Counted from the first letter of the stretch, positions 21,080-34,149 are shown. The stretch is 64,000 bases of DNA from Psococerastis gibbosa (GCA_963971405.1 OZ020484.1:29720770-29784769); one strand, 5' to 3'. A program made the numbers and translations. The notes: generated by a model not told the origin, from the sequence alone.

Positions 21080-22400
21080 GGATTGAATAGAGGCTTGGTC
21101 CCCTACAATAGATGATTTGCAGAAGCCTAATCAGTCATAAACCTGGAGGCAGTCGACGGTCGCATAATACTTTGGAGGTCCATGCGCCGCAGCTGCTGAG
21201 CAACATTAAAATTATTTTCTCTTTAAGAGTAAACAACGCAATTTATGGCTTCATGCTGATTAGACAGTTGGCTATTTTATAAAGAGCTAACAAAGAGTTA
21301 ACAGATACGTGATACGATTTTGGATCTAGCAGAATCTTTTAAATATTCTTAACATTTAAATATTGTAATCTACAGTATATCCGATTAGTACGCAGGTATG
21401 TACACCAAGAGGCAAAATTCAGTTCCTTCGCGTAAAATTTTCCATAGAATTCAAAAGAAACAAATATAGAATCACGTATGAATGCATGGAGTAAAATTGT
21501 TTGAGATTGGAGGAAATTTTTCGTTTTCTTTTTAAGCGTGACGAAACCAGTGAAGTGTACCGAAAATAGCATAGAAATGAATACGACAATTGACCCCAAA
21601 TGTATACTATATACGGCAATAAACTCGTCCAAATTGTTCAATTCATATGGTACGCTTAGAGTGGGAAAATAAACATCTACCCGTTATTGTCAGCAACTAC
21701 AGCTTAATATAAAAATATCATCAATTTAAAAAATTAGCGGCACGCTGAGAAATAATAAACGGGCCGATGGACAAATTGGAACCAAACGAGCGTCAGAACC
21801 CATTTAATAAATGCCCCATATTCATCCAGTCCAATCAGCAGACACAATCATACACTATATATCCCAAACAAATCAAATGAGAAAATAATACTCGCGGATG
21901 AAATATCGAAAAACTATCGGCACCCAAACGCGAGACGCACTCGGGTAGATTGTTCGGAATGAGTAATGGGGATGACTCACCCCCGGGGACGGTTTATCCC
22001 CGACCGACAGTAATGACTGACCAGCCATGCTCAGATTAACAATCACTGAAATTGGGAGGGTCATTTCATACAAACAACAGATGACCCAAAATGGCCAAAT
22101 GCAGGAATAAAGCGCGATATTGTTACGATTGACTGAGCGGCAGCTCACAAATGATTCTAGAACTATTGTTTGGAGCACATTGATGGACTGCGAGCCAGGG
22201 CGAAAGTATATCAAATATAACAAAATTTATAAAAAAAATATCTCAAGAGGAGAGACGAAGATAAAAAGGTAAAGATCATGCAATCCGCATTACAAGTGAA
22301 CCCAATGCACGAGTAGAAGGCTTTTGCTGGATTCAGGCCCGTACCCTCAATTTTTTTTCTTTTTGAGATTGTGGTCCCAGTAAGTAGGAGAGAGGAAGGC
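21080..22400. other. Unassigned stretch
   Basis: Nothing recognisable on either strand. Frames up to 116 codons (minus, 21873-22223) have no identifiable domain. Confidence 0.4.
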
Positions 22401-22404
22401 CGAA

Positions 22405-22560
22405 GATGATGCTGCTAAGAAAGATCCTGGCAGATATGGACCACCTCACACTTACACAACAGGACGCCCTAGATGGAGGGCTGTGGAAGGGCCAATGCCG
22501 TACCGCCGCGCCGACCCCCCGCCGGGGAGAAAGCGCAGAAAAAAGAAAATACTCTATTTT
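22405..22560 (+). pseudogene. LINE C-terminal remnant (third lineage)
   Basis: The frame reads LRKILADMDHLTLTQQDAL, then WKGQCRTAAPTPRRGESAEK with a basic run. It fits the LINE C-terminal pattern (DM..LGLT..DA.DR..W...CRTADPT.RG..AE.R). The D expected in the ADP motif is A here. The frame continues past the usual end, so the original stop is probably lost. No polymerase core upstream. Confidence 0.6.
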
Positions 22561-23210
22561 TATGGGGGGACCAATATGGGACTCTTTTCCAGACCTACCT
22601 ACTGTGTTTACACCTGGTTAGATTTGGCTCTGTCCCGAATCATCGAAACATCTAATACAACTCCAAAACGACCGGTGTAAATAGTAAATAGTAGTACGCC
22701 TTTGCGACTTCTCATGGGCGGGCTCCACGCATTGCTATGCATTCTATGATCCTCGATTTCAATGACTACTCTACGGCCAGAGTAACAGAATACCGTACCT
22801 AAAAACACAGAAAATAATTCAAAGATGCACTGATCGCAAGTCTGAGCTGCGTAACTTACGCTCCATACGCTCACTTACAGTAGGAAGGCTATCTACTAGT
22901 ATTTTAAGAAAGAAATCATACAAGTATGACTAGAATTCAGTTGGCTACTACCTACTTTCTGCTATCAGGCGTCCTTCACCGAGAGAGCAAACAGCATAAC
23001 GTAGATAAGGTCGTGAGATAAAATGTAAATTGACTCACAGGTACTCTACATATGATACAATCACAGTAAACACATACAGTACGCAGCATATAAATTGTCT
23101 TTTGTCGTCAACATATGTAGTTTTGAAGGTAGGAGAAAAATGACATCTTTATGATACATGATGTTTATTGTATACAAATATTTCAATTAAACTTTCATTG
23201 ATATGTAATT
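22561..23210. other. Unassigned stretch
   Basis: No recognised gene, RNA or repeat. It might be the 3' UTR of the LINE remnant upstream, but no evidence ties them. Confidence 0.35.
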
Positions 23211-23214
23211 TTGT

Positions 23215-23308
23215 ATACAGTTAGGTTTAGGAGAAGGCCCTACCTAGGCCCTAATCTCGCTGTATCTATACTATTATTTTTTCAATAAAGACATTATTAT
23301 TATTGTTA
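23215..23308 (+). repeat. Possible LINE 3' end with AATAAA and (ATT)n
   Basis: The sequence ACTATTATTTTTTCAATAAAG, shortened here, ends in CATTATTATTATTGTTA at 23291. A polyadenylation-type hexamer followed by (ATT)n is a common insect LINE 3' end. No coding segment is attached, so the assignment is by tail appearance alone. Confidence 0.35.
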
Positions 23309-23317
23309 CATGCATGG

Positions 23318-23370
23318 CCGTGCCCAGGGGGCGGTCCATGGGGTCCATGGGAGCTCATAGAAATTTACTA
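23318..23370. repeat. Terminus of poly-C element family P
   Basis: ATGGCCGTGCCCAGGGGGCG followed by GTCCATGGGGTCCATGGGAG. The first part is the complement of the CCTGGGCACGG ends at 30890-30905 and 40262-40280, and the GTCCATGGG repeat is also found at the other end of the 40-kb copy. It looks like both ends of the element brought together by internal loss. Confidence 0.5.
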
Positions 23371-23734
23371 TAAAACTATTACCAAAAAAATGATATCGAT
23401 TAATTGAATTGACTAACAATTTTCGGCAGTTACCTCTATTCCCACCCCTTTCTATATACATTGTACTAAAAAGAACCACACAAGATAGACAAGAATGGAG
23501 AAGCGAGATGGAAACTTTTGCTACAACCAATCGATAGATTGAAACTCCACAAGGAGAATCTCATAAAACTTTTAAAGCGCATACAGATGGTAAACTCTCA
23601 GAGAAATAGCTCAACTGGGGGCACGATCTCTCCATGATATGCGCAGCATTCGTTTGGATACCCACAAATGCACTGATTCTGTTATCCATATTCCCTAGCT
23701 AAACGGTTCAATTCAAGTAAATTAAAGACATGCT

Positions 23735-23795
23735 CCTCAACATTTTGATACGTAGTATGTATTCGTTACTAACATCGATTGGAACTAGTTTGTAC
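23735..23795 (+). repeat. Single arm of hairpin family D
   Basis: ATGCTCCTCAACATTTTGATAC, shortened, then GTAGTATGTATTCG and CTAACATCGATTGG match the inner left arm of family D (copies at 1.1, 34.7 and 35.3 kb). No partner arm follows. Confidence 0.5.
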
Positions 23796-23799
23796 ACAT

Positions 23800-25310
23800 C
23801 ATTGTAAGAGCTATTAAAACAGATTATGTAAATTAATAAAGCTCCCACAGCGACAATTGTCACACACCCTAACCCCGCATCACTTTATAGTAATTAAATT
23901 TTCATAAATGTCAAGGGGCCAAGATATAGTTCGGTGGGTTTGAGTGCGGACAGCAGATTTTATCAACCGTTACAACAAATTTGAATTTCATAAGCAATGG
24001 GAAGCGACACCCGACACGCCCGTGTCAATACAAATGCTGTAACCCTATTCAGGAAGTGGTATTAGCATAATGTATAATAAAGAGTCCTAATCACACAAGT
24101 AGTCACCGGGCCTGTCACTCTAAATGATCTTTACACAGAGTTAAGTGCCCCAGTGGCGGTGTACTAGGGGTATTCAAGAAGTGTGTTAAACAGGATTGGT
24201 CTATAATTACAAAGATTTTCACAGTTGTAGTCAGATGATGTATCATGTGAAGCCGGGCAGATGCGCCATGGTGGATTTGAAAGCGTACTTCCAAACGTTG
24301 ACAGTGGCACTACGTAGACTTCTCAGATTTGTAACTCGGAGCCCCAGCGGGGTGTGCACTAATATTTACACCAGGATGAGGTGTAGGAGGCGAAGACATC
24401 CCTAATTAGTTTTCTTTCTAGTACCTAATTGATAAATAATGCAATAGCAACAGCATTAAGTTGGCATGGAAATTTGAAAACTCATCTATAACGCATGGAA
24501 TAGGGAATAAATCCCATTCTGTATATGAGCAATGCAGCTTAGGGGGTGACGACAAAAGAGATCTGAACCTCAAACAGTTCGAACACAAAGCCGATTTTCC
24601 CGAGCGAATTTTCTTCATGGTCACCTACCCCACCATTGACATTTGTTCCCCCCCCCCCCTGTGAAGGGGATAATGGGGTGCTTTGACGTTTATTGTTTTC
24701 CACAGAAGAACAAAGTCCCACTAGAAACAATGGGGGCCGATTAATACCTAGATTATACCGGGAACTTAACAGAGTCTGGTGTTTTATTTTGATGAATTTT
24801 ACTCATTGAGGGACCAATTTGCAGATCCGATATACAGTATTTACGATACATTTATAAGCAGATTCCATTGCGTCAATGACTAGTAAAAAGGCTCCAGAGT
24901 AATTATAGAGTTAATTCTTATAATTATGGGAAAACTACACCGCATTTCTCAGGTAATCAGAATTAAGATTAATAAGAGCAGTAACAAGTACGAGTAACTT
25001 ACAAAATCCTTATTCTGGGAAATAATGCATTTCTCCTATGAAGTTGTCATTATTTCTTACCTAAAACAAATTGAAAACATATAGGTAAGTTCAGATACCC
25101 AGATGATAAAATAATAAATAAGTTACCAACAATAAAAGAATATAGGCGCCATTATCACTAATAAATGTGGAAGTTATCATATACTGTATGTTGGTAAGGG
25201 ACTAAGCCATAAGGGCTACCATAGACAGCTATAGTTTTGGAAAATAGTTTGTGTTCGGTACTATGCTAAGTTGGGTGGACCTGGGTCAGACACAAAATGT
25301 GTCTTTCTTA
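23800..25310. other. Unassigned stretch with one C tract
   Basis: Short frames only. A C tract at about 24648-24659 stands alone. No gene or repeat partner was recognised. Confidence 0.4.
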
Positions 25311-25314
25311 TGTC

Positions 25315-25380
25315 GAATCTCGAACCACAATCTCCCGTTTCATGTCTAGCTCTCTACCAACTGGACTGATTCTGAGTTTC
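25315..25380 (-). repeat. tRNA-derived SINE head fragment (family Y), copy 2
   Basis: The minus strand carries TCCAGTTGGTAGAGAGC (A-box-like) and, downstream, GGTTCGAGATTCGAC (B box). Better preserved than copy 1 at the left edge of the window. No tail or body is recognisable. Confidence 0.55.
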
Positions 25381-25384
25381 TTTC

Positions 25385-26130
25385 AAATTCCAAATCATCG
25401 TCAACTTAAATACAATTGTCCCCGTGCCACATAGGACTTAACCACATAGGACTTAACAAGCATAGCTTTCTCAAAGTTCTCATTCAAAACATAGTCAGCC
25501 TAGGTAATACAGACAGCAAACCACATCATAAATTCTCCAATGGAATCCAACATAATTGACCCAGTGAACGTTTTAACGGAAAAGAGTTTTAAAAGCTTGG
25601 CTTTTAGTCAGTGTCAAGAGATATTGTTAAAAAACAATAAAATTGAAAGCTTTAAGCGCGGCTGGATCGAAATCCCCCACACGTGTTCCATCGGTAATTC
25701 GGTCGAGAAACCCTCTGGATGCGGGCCAGAGAATCCATTCTTGTCTGTTAAATATTCAAATAAGAACACCCTCATATTTGTAGAATCGCTCAACGCATAC
25801 CTAAAAGTGTTGGCGTCGAGCAGCCATAGCAGGGTACAAATGGGGTTTAAAAAAATGGTTCATCTGTCTCTCATTGGCTAAACCATAAATTGGCATAATG
25901 TATGACATACGGAATCGAATACCGGTATTTATTATCTGAAAGTGTTCCAAAAATCTTGCTAGACAATAAAACATAAAAAATTGCAACCGACCAAACCGTA
26001 ATAAGGTTCATTGCACGGGTTTCCCGGCTTCCACAGTTCCACGTAGAAAGAGATTTTGTAACACATTTATAGAGCCGATCGGAAGGGAAAAGCCCACTGG
26101 TGTAAAAATTAAAAATAACAGTGCGTGACG
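25385..26130. other. Unassigned stretch with a 113-codon open frame
   Basis: The plus-strand frame 25540-25881 is moderately complex (MESNIIDPVNV start, two cysteines near CGPEN). I recognise no family, no repeat partner and no splice-flanked exon structure. A direct 16-base repeat (CCACATAGGACTTAAC) occurs at 25425-25456. I do not call a gene. Confidence 0.35.
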
Positions 26131-26138
26131 GCCAACAT

Positions 26139-26242
26139 ATGTATCAAAATTTAAAGGAGTATTTCTTCTAAGGGATGTAAAACTTTTTTATGGCTCTACC
26201 AACAGATATTTCTTGTGAAATTATATTTTGTTCAAAAACGGT
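26139..26242 (+). repeat. Single right arm of hairpin family D
   Basis: TGTATCAAAATTTAAAGGAG, then TATTTCTTCTAAGGGATGT, TATGGCTCTACCAACAG and ATATTTCTTGTGAAATT correspond in order to the right arm at 1515-1605 and 63100-63230. It ends near TTGTTCAAAAACGG, the presumed element end. Confidence 0.6.
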
Positions 26243-26249
26243 TATTGGT

Positions 26250-28640
26250 TGTTTTCGATTTCGATTGAGTTAATTCTACGCTTATATGCGAGCTCAATGC
26301 GATACTCGATTTTACTTAACATTACATGCTTAAATAGATAAATCGACTTCTTGATAGTTCAGGGCCATTTTATACGCATTCATAACCTTCCTACAACGTA
26401 GTTTTAGTATAAAATTAAAAGAAGCATAGCTAGTAGATTTGAGAATTGTTCTCATGACTTCTCTTATGAGCAATATATGATAGAACTAGATTATGAAAGC
26501 TTATATACGGGCTGTAAGATCGAACTCGCAAAAAGGATTGAAGACGATTGAGCCACACCCTAAGATTACCCCAAATTCTTTAAACACATTGCACGGTCTC
26601 ACGGAAGGCTCGTTTATCAAAAAAGGCAAATTCAGCAATCTACGCGTTATTAATAATATTGTATCGTTCAACAGATATCTATGGTATTAAACATTACGTA
26701 ATATCAACAATAATATCAGTAGGCATCTATCGGAAGATCATCTCAAGATTTTACTACAACTTCACAAGAAGTAGAAGCTTCGCTATCATTTTCAATCAAT
26801 ATTTATCTATCGAATTTTTAACTGATGATCGATATAGTTTTAAATCTCTAATCAAACAATTTTATGCAATCTCTCCCAAATATGCCCTAAAACTTAGATA
26901 AAAGGCTTAAAGTTGAACAGCCTGGTAGAGATAATTCCAGGGGAGACATTTCCACTTAACTGAATGAAAATATTGGTACATTTACCACTTTTTCTGGACT
27001 GTGTTATCATTATACCACAGACGAAAGCAAAATCGTCTGCGATTATGTCAACTCGTCAAGATCTTAGGTTCGAACCCCACCTTCACCAATTTTTCATGAT
27101 TTCCCTTTCGGACTTATTTGCTGTGGAGATTTTTCAGTTGCCGTACTGAGAATATTGTAATAGATGGTATAATAGATAATAGGACGTGCACGTTACCTAC
27201 ATAGTTCTAAGAAATAAAATTTATTAAATACGCCTTTAAATATTCACCTTAAAATTCATAAATTTACAGCAAATAAGAACTACTCATACAATAGAGTAGG
27301 TATTCGCATTATTGCAGATTGATGGCTTTGCCGTCATATAAACGTTAATAGAGGCATAAATTTCCCATTAAAAAAAACCCTACATTTTGAGAAGATATGG
27401 CCGTAAAACTTAACAAGAAAAATAAAACCACCACCGAAAACAGCATGTTTACGTCCTCTTAAAAGGACATATTTTTTTATTTTTTTATTTTTATTAGTGC
27501 ATATTTCCAGATATTTTTTAGAAGCAAAATCCTAAACCTGGTTCCTGAAGTTATGGGACCCCTGCCGATTTGAATCTGAAGGAAGTTGATAGTAAAAATG
27601 TTTATTGCAGAACATAAAGATGGGTCTATTGCCTACTATGCCATTCCAATAGTGCCCTTTTTTGCCTTATATTGCAGTAGAACTATCTTTCTTTATAATC
27701 TATTATACGATATCTATTATAATCTATAATTTATTGAAACCCAACATCTATACCAACTTCTCCCATCGAGGCTTCACTTAATCTCCTCATCAACATGTTG
27801 AAACCAGAGGAACCGAACAGGGTTAATGAAAATAGAGCAGAATCATTGGGTTGCCTCATTAGCTAAACATAGGGATAGCAAACCTCTTAATTGACACAGT
27901 TTAACTTCTCAATTGCTACAAGGGCCAATAACCAATCCTATTGTAAGTAGATCAATAAAAATAATTAACCACAATCATCTAGAAAGAAATAACAGCTACA
28001 CCAATTTTCTTAGCTGCACATTTTTCTCACTAGATATCTCCAAAATCATAAACACTACGACAATTAATAGTTAAGAAATGTTGAATATAACACCGTAGAA
28101 AATCCCCATAACCATCGAGGGGAGATATTACTTCAGGTCAAAGAATAAATATTTACATAAGAGAAAATGGAATGGGAGCTATGCTATAAATCAATAAAGT
28201 GGTTAGGTTCAGGTATAAAAAATCAGGACTCTAACGAAGCGGTCGCAGCGAAACCTCTTTGAAGGTCCATGGCTGGGGTCGTGTAGGAGGTCGGCCTGCG
28301 TAGGCTTGTAATAGGTACTCAGGTTCGAATTTCACCGATATAAAGCGAAGGCGTGAACACCGATATTATCGGTGGCAGAAAGAGACGTATAATATGCATT
28401 ACTTTCAATGTCTGATGCTATTTTCACTCGCGTTTTATGGCAGTTTGCATGTGGTTGGTAATGTTCAAATGGAGTCATTCTAGGCGTGACATGCGTATTT
28501 CCCAGCCACCTTCTCTTCTTATAGGTGATAAAAGAAATTAGAAATGCTGCTATTTTCATGATTTGTGGGCGGGCAGCATTAGTGTCTATGTACACAAGCT
28601 CTTAAGAGACAATTGGACATTCTAGCACCGTATGTTTTCG
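26250..28640. other. Unassigned stretch with two degenerate B-box-like sites
   Basis: No gene recognised. TTAGGTTCGAACCCCAC at about 27064 and CAGGTTCGAATTTCACC at about 28320 each resemble a pol III B box, but no cloverleaf or convincing A box lies upstream, so neither is called an RNA gene. Otherwise AT-rich. Confidence 0.4.
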
Positions 28641-28644
28641 TAGA

Positions 28645-28765
28645 GTCAAATTCACATCAAATATCGATCATAGAGACATAAATCCGTAGCAGAAGTAGAA
28701 GAAATACTCAAAAAATGTTATGCATAGTCAACCGTAACGCCATTTGACCACAGTTTTTAATGCGA
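28645..28765 (+). repeat. Single left arm of hairpin family D
   Basis: AAATATCGATCATAGAGACA, then AAGAAATACTC and CCATTTGACCACAGTTTTT follow the order of the left arms at 34740-34860 and 35340-35460. Confidence 0.55.
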
Positions 28766-28769
28766 CTTT

Positions 28770-30750
28770 AATATACCAGATCTGTCGCTGTGTTAAGCCC
28801 TGTTTGTGTCTGCTCTAGTGATTCAACTCGCCAAAAACTACTTCCCTCTTTCTTCTGCACTATCACTGCCTGGTCATTGCTTCAGGGAGAACATACAGTA
28901 TATGTATTTGAAAGCGTAATTTTGTAAGCCACTTCTATTCAAGTTACCATTACCAGCCAACCACTAGTTGCTTAGTGTAACACAGTAGTTTTCATCCAAG
29001 AAGAAGAATGTCTAACGTCTCAGCTGTCAGCAATCAGCTGGTTTGGCATCGGGGTACACTAGAGGTCTCTGCCAGTGAAGATTGGCTCTAGAAATACATG
29101 TTTCCTCTTTCTTTCCACTGTATGACACCCTGGCAAATGTTCCGAAAACGTTTCCATCTGTAGGTAGAGAGTAGGGACTCTAGCGGAGAGGAGAAAAGAA
29201 ATAGCCTAACCGGCATGTACTGTGGCATGCCAATAGTCATCAACGTAAGAACATGCCGCTACCAGCCAAGCAGCTGGCACGTGTTTCGTGTTGCATATTT
29301 GCTAAGATTATGCAAAAACTGTAAACAGTGTAGTAGGCACGTAGACAACCCAAGGTCTACGCCCGGGCAAGTACTTTTCGCAGGAAAGAAGCAGCATAAA
29401 AGGCATTTAGCGTGCAGGGCCGTAGGATGGGCCCCAAGGACAGCGTTCAAGCCATATGAATGGCACGCTAAGAGTTAACTACTGAAGGTGCCATACGACC
29501 TTTTCTGGAAAATACATTTGCCTGCACAGTGCACATGTCCAATAGAATAGATTACAGTTATCTTAGCTTGTGAAGACTCTTTGACTGCTGAATCATACTT
29601 TGAAGGACGTTCCACAAGCGAAGTAGTTAATTAAACTTGATCGTTGTATAATAGCTGCTGCCATGGCTCAGAGAAAATCCAGCAGTGTGCTGTGTCATAC
29701 TATAGAAATTAAAAAACGACGGGGACCCTTAACGAAGATGTCTAGAACCAAAACGTTCTGATAAATAGTGCTATACAAACACTCCAGAGTTTGAAGCTGC
29801 CATTATGGATTTATAGCCGCAAAATAATCTCAAAATGGTAGCTTGCACTTTCTGCACCCGCCATAGGAGTATTGGGATCCGTATGGGACTAGCAGCCAAC
29901 TGTAACATAATATTGTACTCCAACTAAAGGCAGTAGGCACCAACTATACACAATAAAGACTATGAATGAACAAAAATTAGGTCAACCGCACAACAATGGT
30001 ATGAATGAATATGGGCAGCTCGTTATAATACAGCAAACAAGAGCGACAATTGCGAATCGCTAAGTGCCAAAAAAGGCGACGTGTCTTGTCAATCGAATAC
30101 CACCAGTGAATATTATCTACCTGTATTTTGGCACCAAGTCAAACATGTGGTACCTAGATAAGGATTATTGGCCCAGGTGCGGTGACTCCATCCAATCTGG
30201 CACTCAATGCACCCGTAGGCTGGTATTAAAAATAGTAATTGGCTTTATATTGCAAATAAATATGCAGGGTATTAATTCTAACATAATTCAAACATAAGAG
30301 ATGCAAACGAATACCCAACATTCCAGTGATCTATGTTGTAAATCATATTCATTATTGACGCCCTGGAATGCGCGAAGCACATCAAAGTACACTCTTTAAT
30401 TGAAGTCATCATCATGATCATCAAAAAGGCTATTACTGGTAATAAAGGCGCATTCATTAACGGCGGTGTAAAAAACGCCCGATGAGACCCCACCCGGTAG
30501 TTAACATCAAGTAACAGCCGTGCAAGAGGTTGGTTGGGGGTAGCCCATCATGCGATCGACCTTTTCCGCTGCAAAACGAATGTTAGGACGTGCAGCTAAC
30601 CTTTTGCCAGCAGACATGGGGAGGGGGTGCGACACGTGGAGAAGAAAATAACAAGTAAAACTCTGCTGAGCAGTGCTCTTCAATTGTCGCAATATTGTTA
30701 AGTTTTGTAATTCACTATATAATTCAGTGCAATTTTAACTAAGCAATGAT
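28770..30750. other. Unassigned stretch
   Basis: Open frames up to 87 codons on either strand with no family match. No RNA gene and no repeat partner seen. Confidence 0.4.
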
Positions 30751-30754
30751 CCTT

Positions 30755-30912
30755 AATGTCGTTTATTAACCCCCCCCCCCAAATAAATTTTAGTATGTAA
30801 ACCTGTATGGCTTGAAGAATTTATCCATTAGTTCATTAATAAATTACGTACAAAAAAACTTTTGGACCCCCCCCCCCCCGAAATCAAAACCTGGGCACGG
30901 CCTTGTTTCAGT
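30755..30912 (+). repeat. Poly-C element family P, copy 1
   Basis: Two C tracts (30770-30780 and 30866-30879) flank a core shared with 40139-40280: GTATGTAAACCTGTATGG, GAAGAATTTATCCATTA and AATAAATTACRTAMAAAAAA. The end reads GAAATCAAAACCTGGGCACGG. The core differs from the other copy at few positions. No coding capacity; a non-autonomous transposon with GC-homopolymer ends is likely. Confidence 0.75.
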
Positions 30913-30914
30913 CA

Positions 30915-31835
30915 ATGATATTATCATTAGTGATGAAAAATCGACAAGTGGTATAGCCGCCTTACGGATTAAAAAGAACATGGCGGGTAAACGTCAAAGC
31001 ATATTTTCATCCTACAACAGGCACCTACAGTAACAACAAAATAGTTAGTAAGTTCACCATTAAGAGTATGATGATGATGACGATGACGAATTTTAATTTG
31101 AAATGCTAAATTGTAATAAAATTAAAAGTATACCAATTCCAAAACAATTTTATTTTAGGATTAAATAATAATAATGTTAAAATAATTGCTTTCAAGACTC
31201 AGAAGCTCAATCTGTCAGAAAGTATAGCAAAATATCATAAGGCAGAACAACAAAGACAATTGCCCGCCATCATTGTGTCTGGAATAATTTAAACTAAAGT
31301 AACCTAGTGAAATTGGTAAAAGAGACAACCGATTGTCAACCCACGTTATAATCACAGTACATACACAAAGACAAACAGTGTATGAAGATACAATACAATA
31401 CCATTGATAACAAAGACAATGGTAGGTCGGCGTAATTGTGTTCAAAATCAACACAGCGTGTGTGTCCTCCAGTCTGTAATAATGAAAATAGGTGGGGTGG
31501 AGGAGTAACCTCTAATTATTATGAATTATTATGAAAATTGTCGGTCCGCCACCATGTTCTACTAAATCATGAGCGATTAGAGCGGTGTTTTTTGTAGAGC
31601 TTTAAAGAAATGACAATTTAATGTCTAAGTTTTCATTTAACCAATATGTACTACGCTCCTAGGCAAATCATCGCTAAGGGTGGCCCACTAGCACAAGAAA
31701 TCGGAGCAAAGGGTGGTCTGAAACACTATTGAACAAAGAATCGACGTCTTTCGAGTTGGTTGCCTGGGCTAATTGTGTAGTCTAACCAGAGATTGCAGAT
31801 AGTTCAGTAGTTCACCCAAATCATTTTCATAATCA
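30915..31835. other. Unassigned stretch
   Basis: Contains a short (GATGAT)n run at about 31069-31085 and otherwise AT-rich non-coding sequence. Confidence 0.4.
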
Positions 31836-31838
31836 TCT

Positions 31839-31992
31839 TTTTTATTTTTATAAAAAGATTAATCGCATACAAACAATTTAATGAATGTCTCCGATTGACC
31901 TCTTCAGTCGCCTCTTTTGGTTAGTACCCGTGTTGAGTTACGACACGTCTCCGATCGCATGGCGTGTAAAGACTCGCACAAGAGCAAGCAAT
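31839..31992 (-). repeat. SINE family 3, copy 1
   Basis: The minus strand holds GGAGACGTGTCGTAACTC, GGCGACTGAAGAGGTCAATC and GCGATTAATCTTTTTATAAA in the same order as the plus copies at 49552 and 54473. The A/T-rich tail lies at the 31.84-kb side. The head is truncated: only the end of the GTGCGAGTC segment remains. Confidence 0.75.
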
Positions 31993-32037
31993 CTAAGTAA
32001 TAATTTAAAACCTACTGCGTTAAATAAGTAATAAATA

Positions 32038-32208
32038 AATCTTGACTTTTTGTTGTTCTATTACTAATCCAACATAGCGGAGGATGACCCGGGACCACCT
32101 GCTTTACATGCCCTCCGAAGCATGGCCAGAAAATGTAGCCAGTGTGGGACTCGAACCAACAACCTTTTGTGTGAAAGTTGGAGTCTGTACAACTACTCTA
32201 CAGGTCCT
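32038..32208 (-). repeat. tRNA-derived SINE, family 1, copy 4 (internally deleted)
   Basis: The tail-side body (CTATTACTAATCCAACATAG) and tRNA head are present, with the complement of the B box at GGACTCGAACCAACAACC. The body's central ~37 bases (GTTAGGGCTATAAAGCCC and following in full copies) are missing. The frame 32084-32320 is read through the SINE. Confidence 0.85.
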
Positions 32209-32214
32209 ACGTTC

Positions 32215-33058
32215 TAGGTCAAAATATGGCAACTTTAGTACTCGGCATGTCAGCGTTTTTTCGGCTCCCTCCAACTCTGACAAAAATATCCGGAGGTCAA
32301 TTAAATTATGTATAATGTAGGTTTAAGAAAGACTTACCTGGGATGACTAAATACTTCTAATATGAGTTCATAAAAATACAAATGGAAGGCATTACTAGTG
32401 GAGAGCAAGGGTTAGTTAGTTTTCACCTAAATTAAATCTCTCCAATATCCGAGGCTAGAAAACAATGACAAGAATTTAAAGAATGCAGTACTTTTTGCAT
32501 TAATCTTCCACAATTTCTACTGGAATGATTTTCTCAAGTCAGCAATTTCATTATGGAGCCAGTCAGCTGTATGGTATGAAATGAGTCATGGGTATCACCC
32601 CAACCACGCAATCAATGACTTTTCATATCCCATTGTTTACTCAGTCACTTATTTAGTCAGCGAGGGAGAACAGTTTGGCTATTTGAAGGAAAATGAAATA
32701 AATACGCAAGTTAAGCTGTGATAAATACTGAACCCTAATAAGGTAAATACAATGCCAATACGCGAGGCTTGACTCCCTTTTGAAACCCACCTGAAGCTAC
32801 CATAATCAAATCACTGTTCCTAATTCAGAAAGAATGAAAATTGTCGTTATTTTCCATTCGGCGAATTTGTCTCACTCTCACAATTCCCCCTAATACACAC
32901 TCGAATATTGACTCAAATATCGGAAATATTGGTCTAGAAAAATTTGCGAAAGTGTAACACACAAATTCAAACTCTAACATACTTCAACATAAACATTTCA
33001 AATATTTCTTCGATCGAATAAATTTTAGAGAGTGTGATCAGCGGGCCGTTTGGTAATA
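32215..33058. other. Unassigned stretch
   Basis: AT-rich, no open frame of note, no repeat partner recognised. Confidence 0.4.
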
Positions 33059-33060
33059 AC

Positions 33061-33153
33061 TTAACCTGTGGTTAAAAATGTACGGTAAACAAGACAATCT
33101 TAGAATGGAGATACTCTAAAATTGTTCTGCTTACATTTTTAAACCCAGGTCAA
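33061..33153. repeat. Small hairpin related to element E
   Basis: Left arm TTAACCTGTGGTTAAAAATG through CAAGACAATCTTAGA; right arm TCTAAAATTGTTCTGCTTAC through AAACCCAGGTCAA. The arms pair over about 40 bases with several mismatches. The ACCTG...TTAAAAATGTA...TAAACAAG core resembles the arms of element E at 17.2 kb, suggesting a common family. Decayed. Confidence 0.55.
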
Positions 33154-33159
33154 CCCCTT

Positions 33160-34145
33160 TAAGTATTCTATTTGCTATGGTTGCTAGAGCGGATTTTCGT
33201 AAAAGCGGTAAATTCACGTCACATCTTTTCTATTTTTCTTCCTTAAAAGTCATTAGTAGGAAATTAAAAATGAAATTTACGCCGCTTAAACAAACTGGCA
33301 TTTAAAGCTCTGCGTTTGTTTCAATAAAATAATAATAAACCCTGGAGTCCGAAAAACTGTTAATGGATCTCTAACCTGCTATCCCTATCAAAAAACAACC
33401 AAATGGGGAAATTTCACTTTAAAATTAGTCAGCAATAAATTCAGAGATACCTTAATGGAGCTTTAGAGAGAATAAAACAGGCGACAAACTTCCAGAAGTA
33501 ACTTCTGCGTTAAGAATGTCCCACTCCGGCAAAGCTTAAAAGCCCGGCTCCTTTGACTGAATCTAATCTTGTTTATTCTTACCCCCATTCAGAGTTATGT
33601 TAACTAATTGCACTGCTGGGAGGGAACTATCCTCTCTATTTGAGGGCTCAACTCAAACCGCCACGTCCTTGTTGATTTACAGCCCATCCACGGCCCTCCT
33701 AATCCGATTACAGTCAACTTTTGGCAGGCTTCCCCAAAGCGCGAGGGTGTCCGATTGTCCTGTTTTGTTTAAAGAGCGAGTCAATTGGAACTGCTCCTAA
33801 TTAAAGCCCGGTACATACGGAGGATTCTGCTAGTCGCGATTTGCTGACGTTTTTTCCATTGAAGCCATAGGACTAGTAGAAGATTTCTTGTCGATTTCTT
33901 GACGACTTCGAAAGCTGGATTCAAGTGCATGGTTTTCCCTAAGACACTCCAGATCATAGAAATTTTCTGAATCAGACTCTGTGGATTTACACCGACCATT
34001 CACCAAGCCCTATCCCCACAATAGAAAAGACGTCGGCAAATCGCGACTAGGGAGAATCGTCCGTATGTCAGGATGTGAAATGATAAAGAATGCAGAATAT
34101 CATAGAGAATTTTTCATTTTTCGTTTAATGAACTTAACGGAGGAC
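33160..34145. other. Unassigned stretch
   Basis: Frames up to 72 codons with no recognisable domain. No repeat partner seen. Confidence 0.4.
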
Positions 34146-34149
34146 TTAA

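Noticed and set aside
25540..25881. 113-codon open frame as a host exon
   Set aside because: No recognised motif, no supportable splice sites and no evidence of conservation available here.
27040..27095. Possible tRNA ending GGTTCGAACCCCACCTTCACCA followed by a T run
   Set aside because: No cloverleaf folds: the stretch upstream gives neither an acceptor partner nor a convincing A box.
28300..28345. Possible tRNA with CAGGTTCGAATTTCACC and a TTGTAAT loop
   Set aside because: The anticodon stem does not pair and no A box is present.
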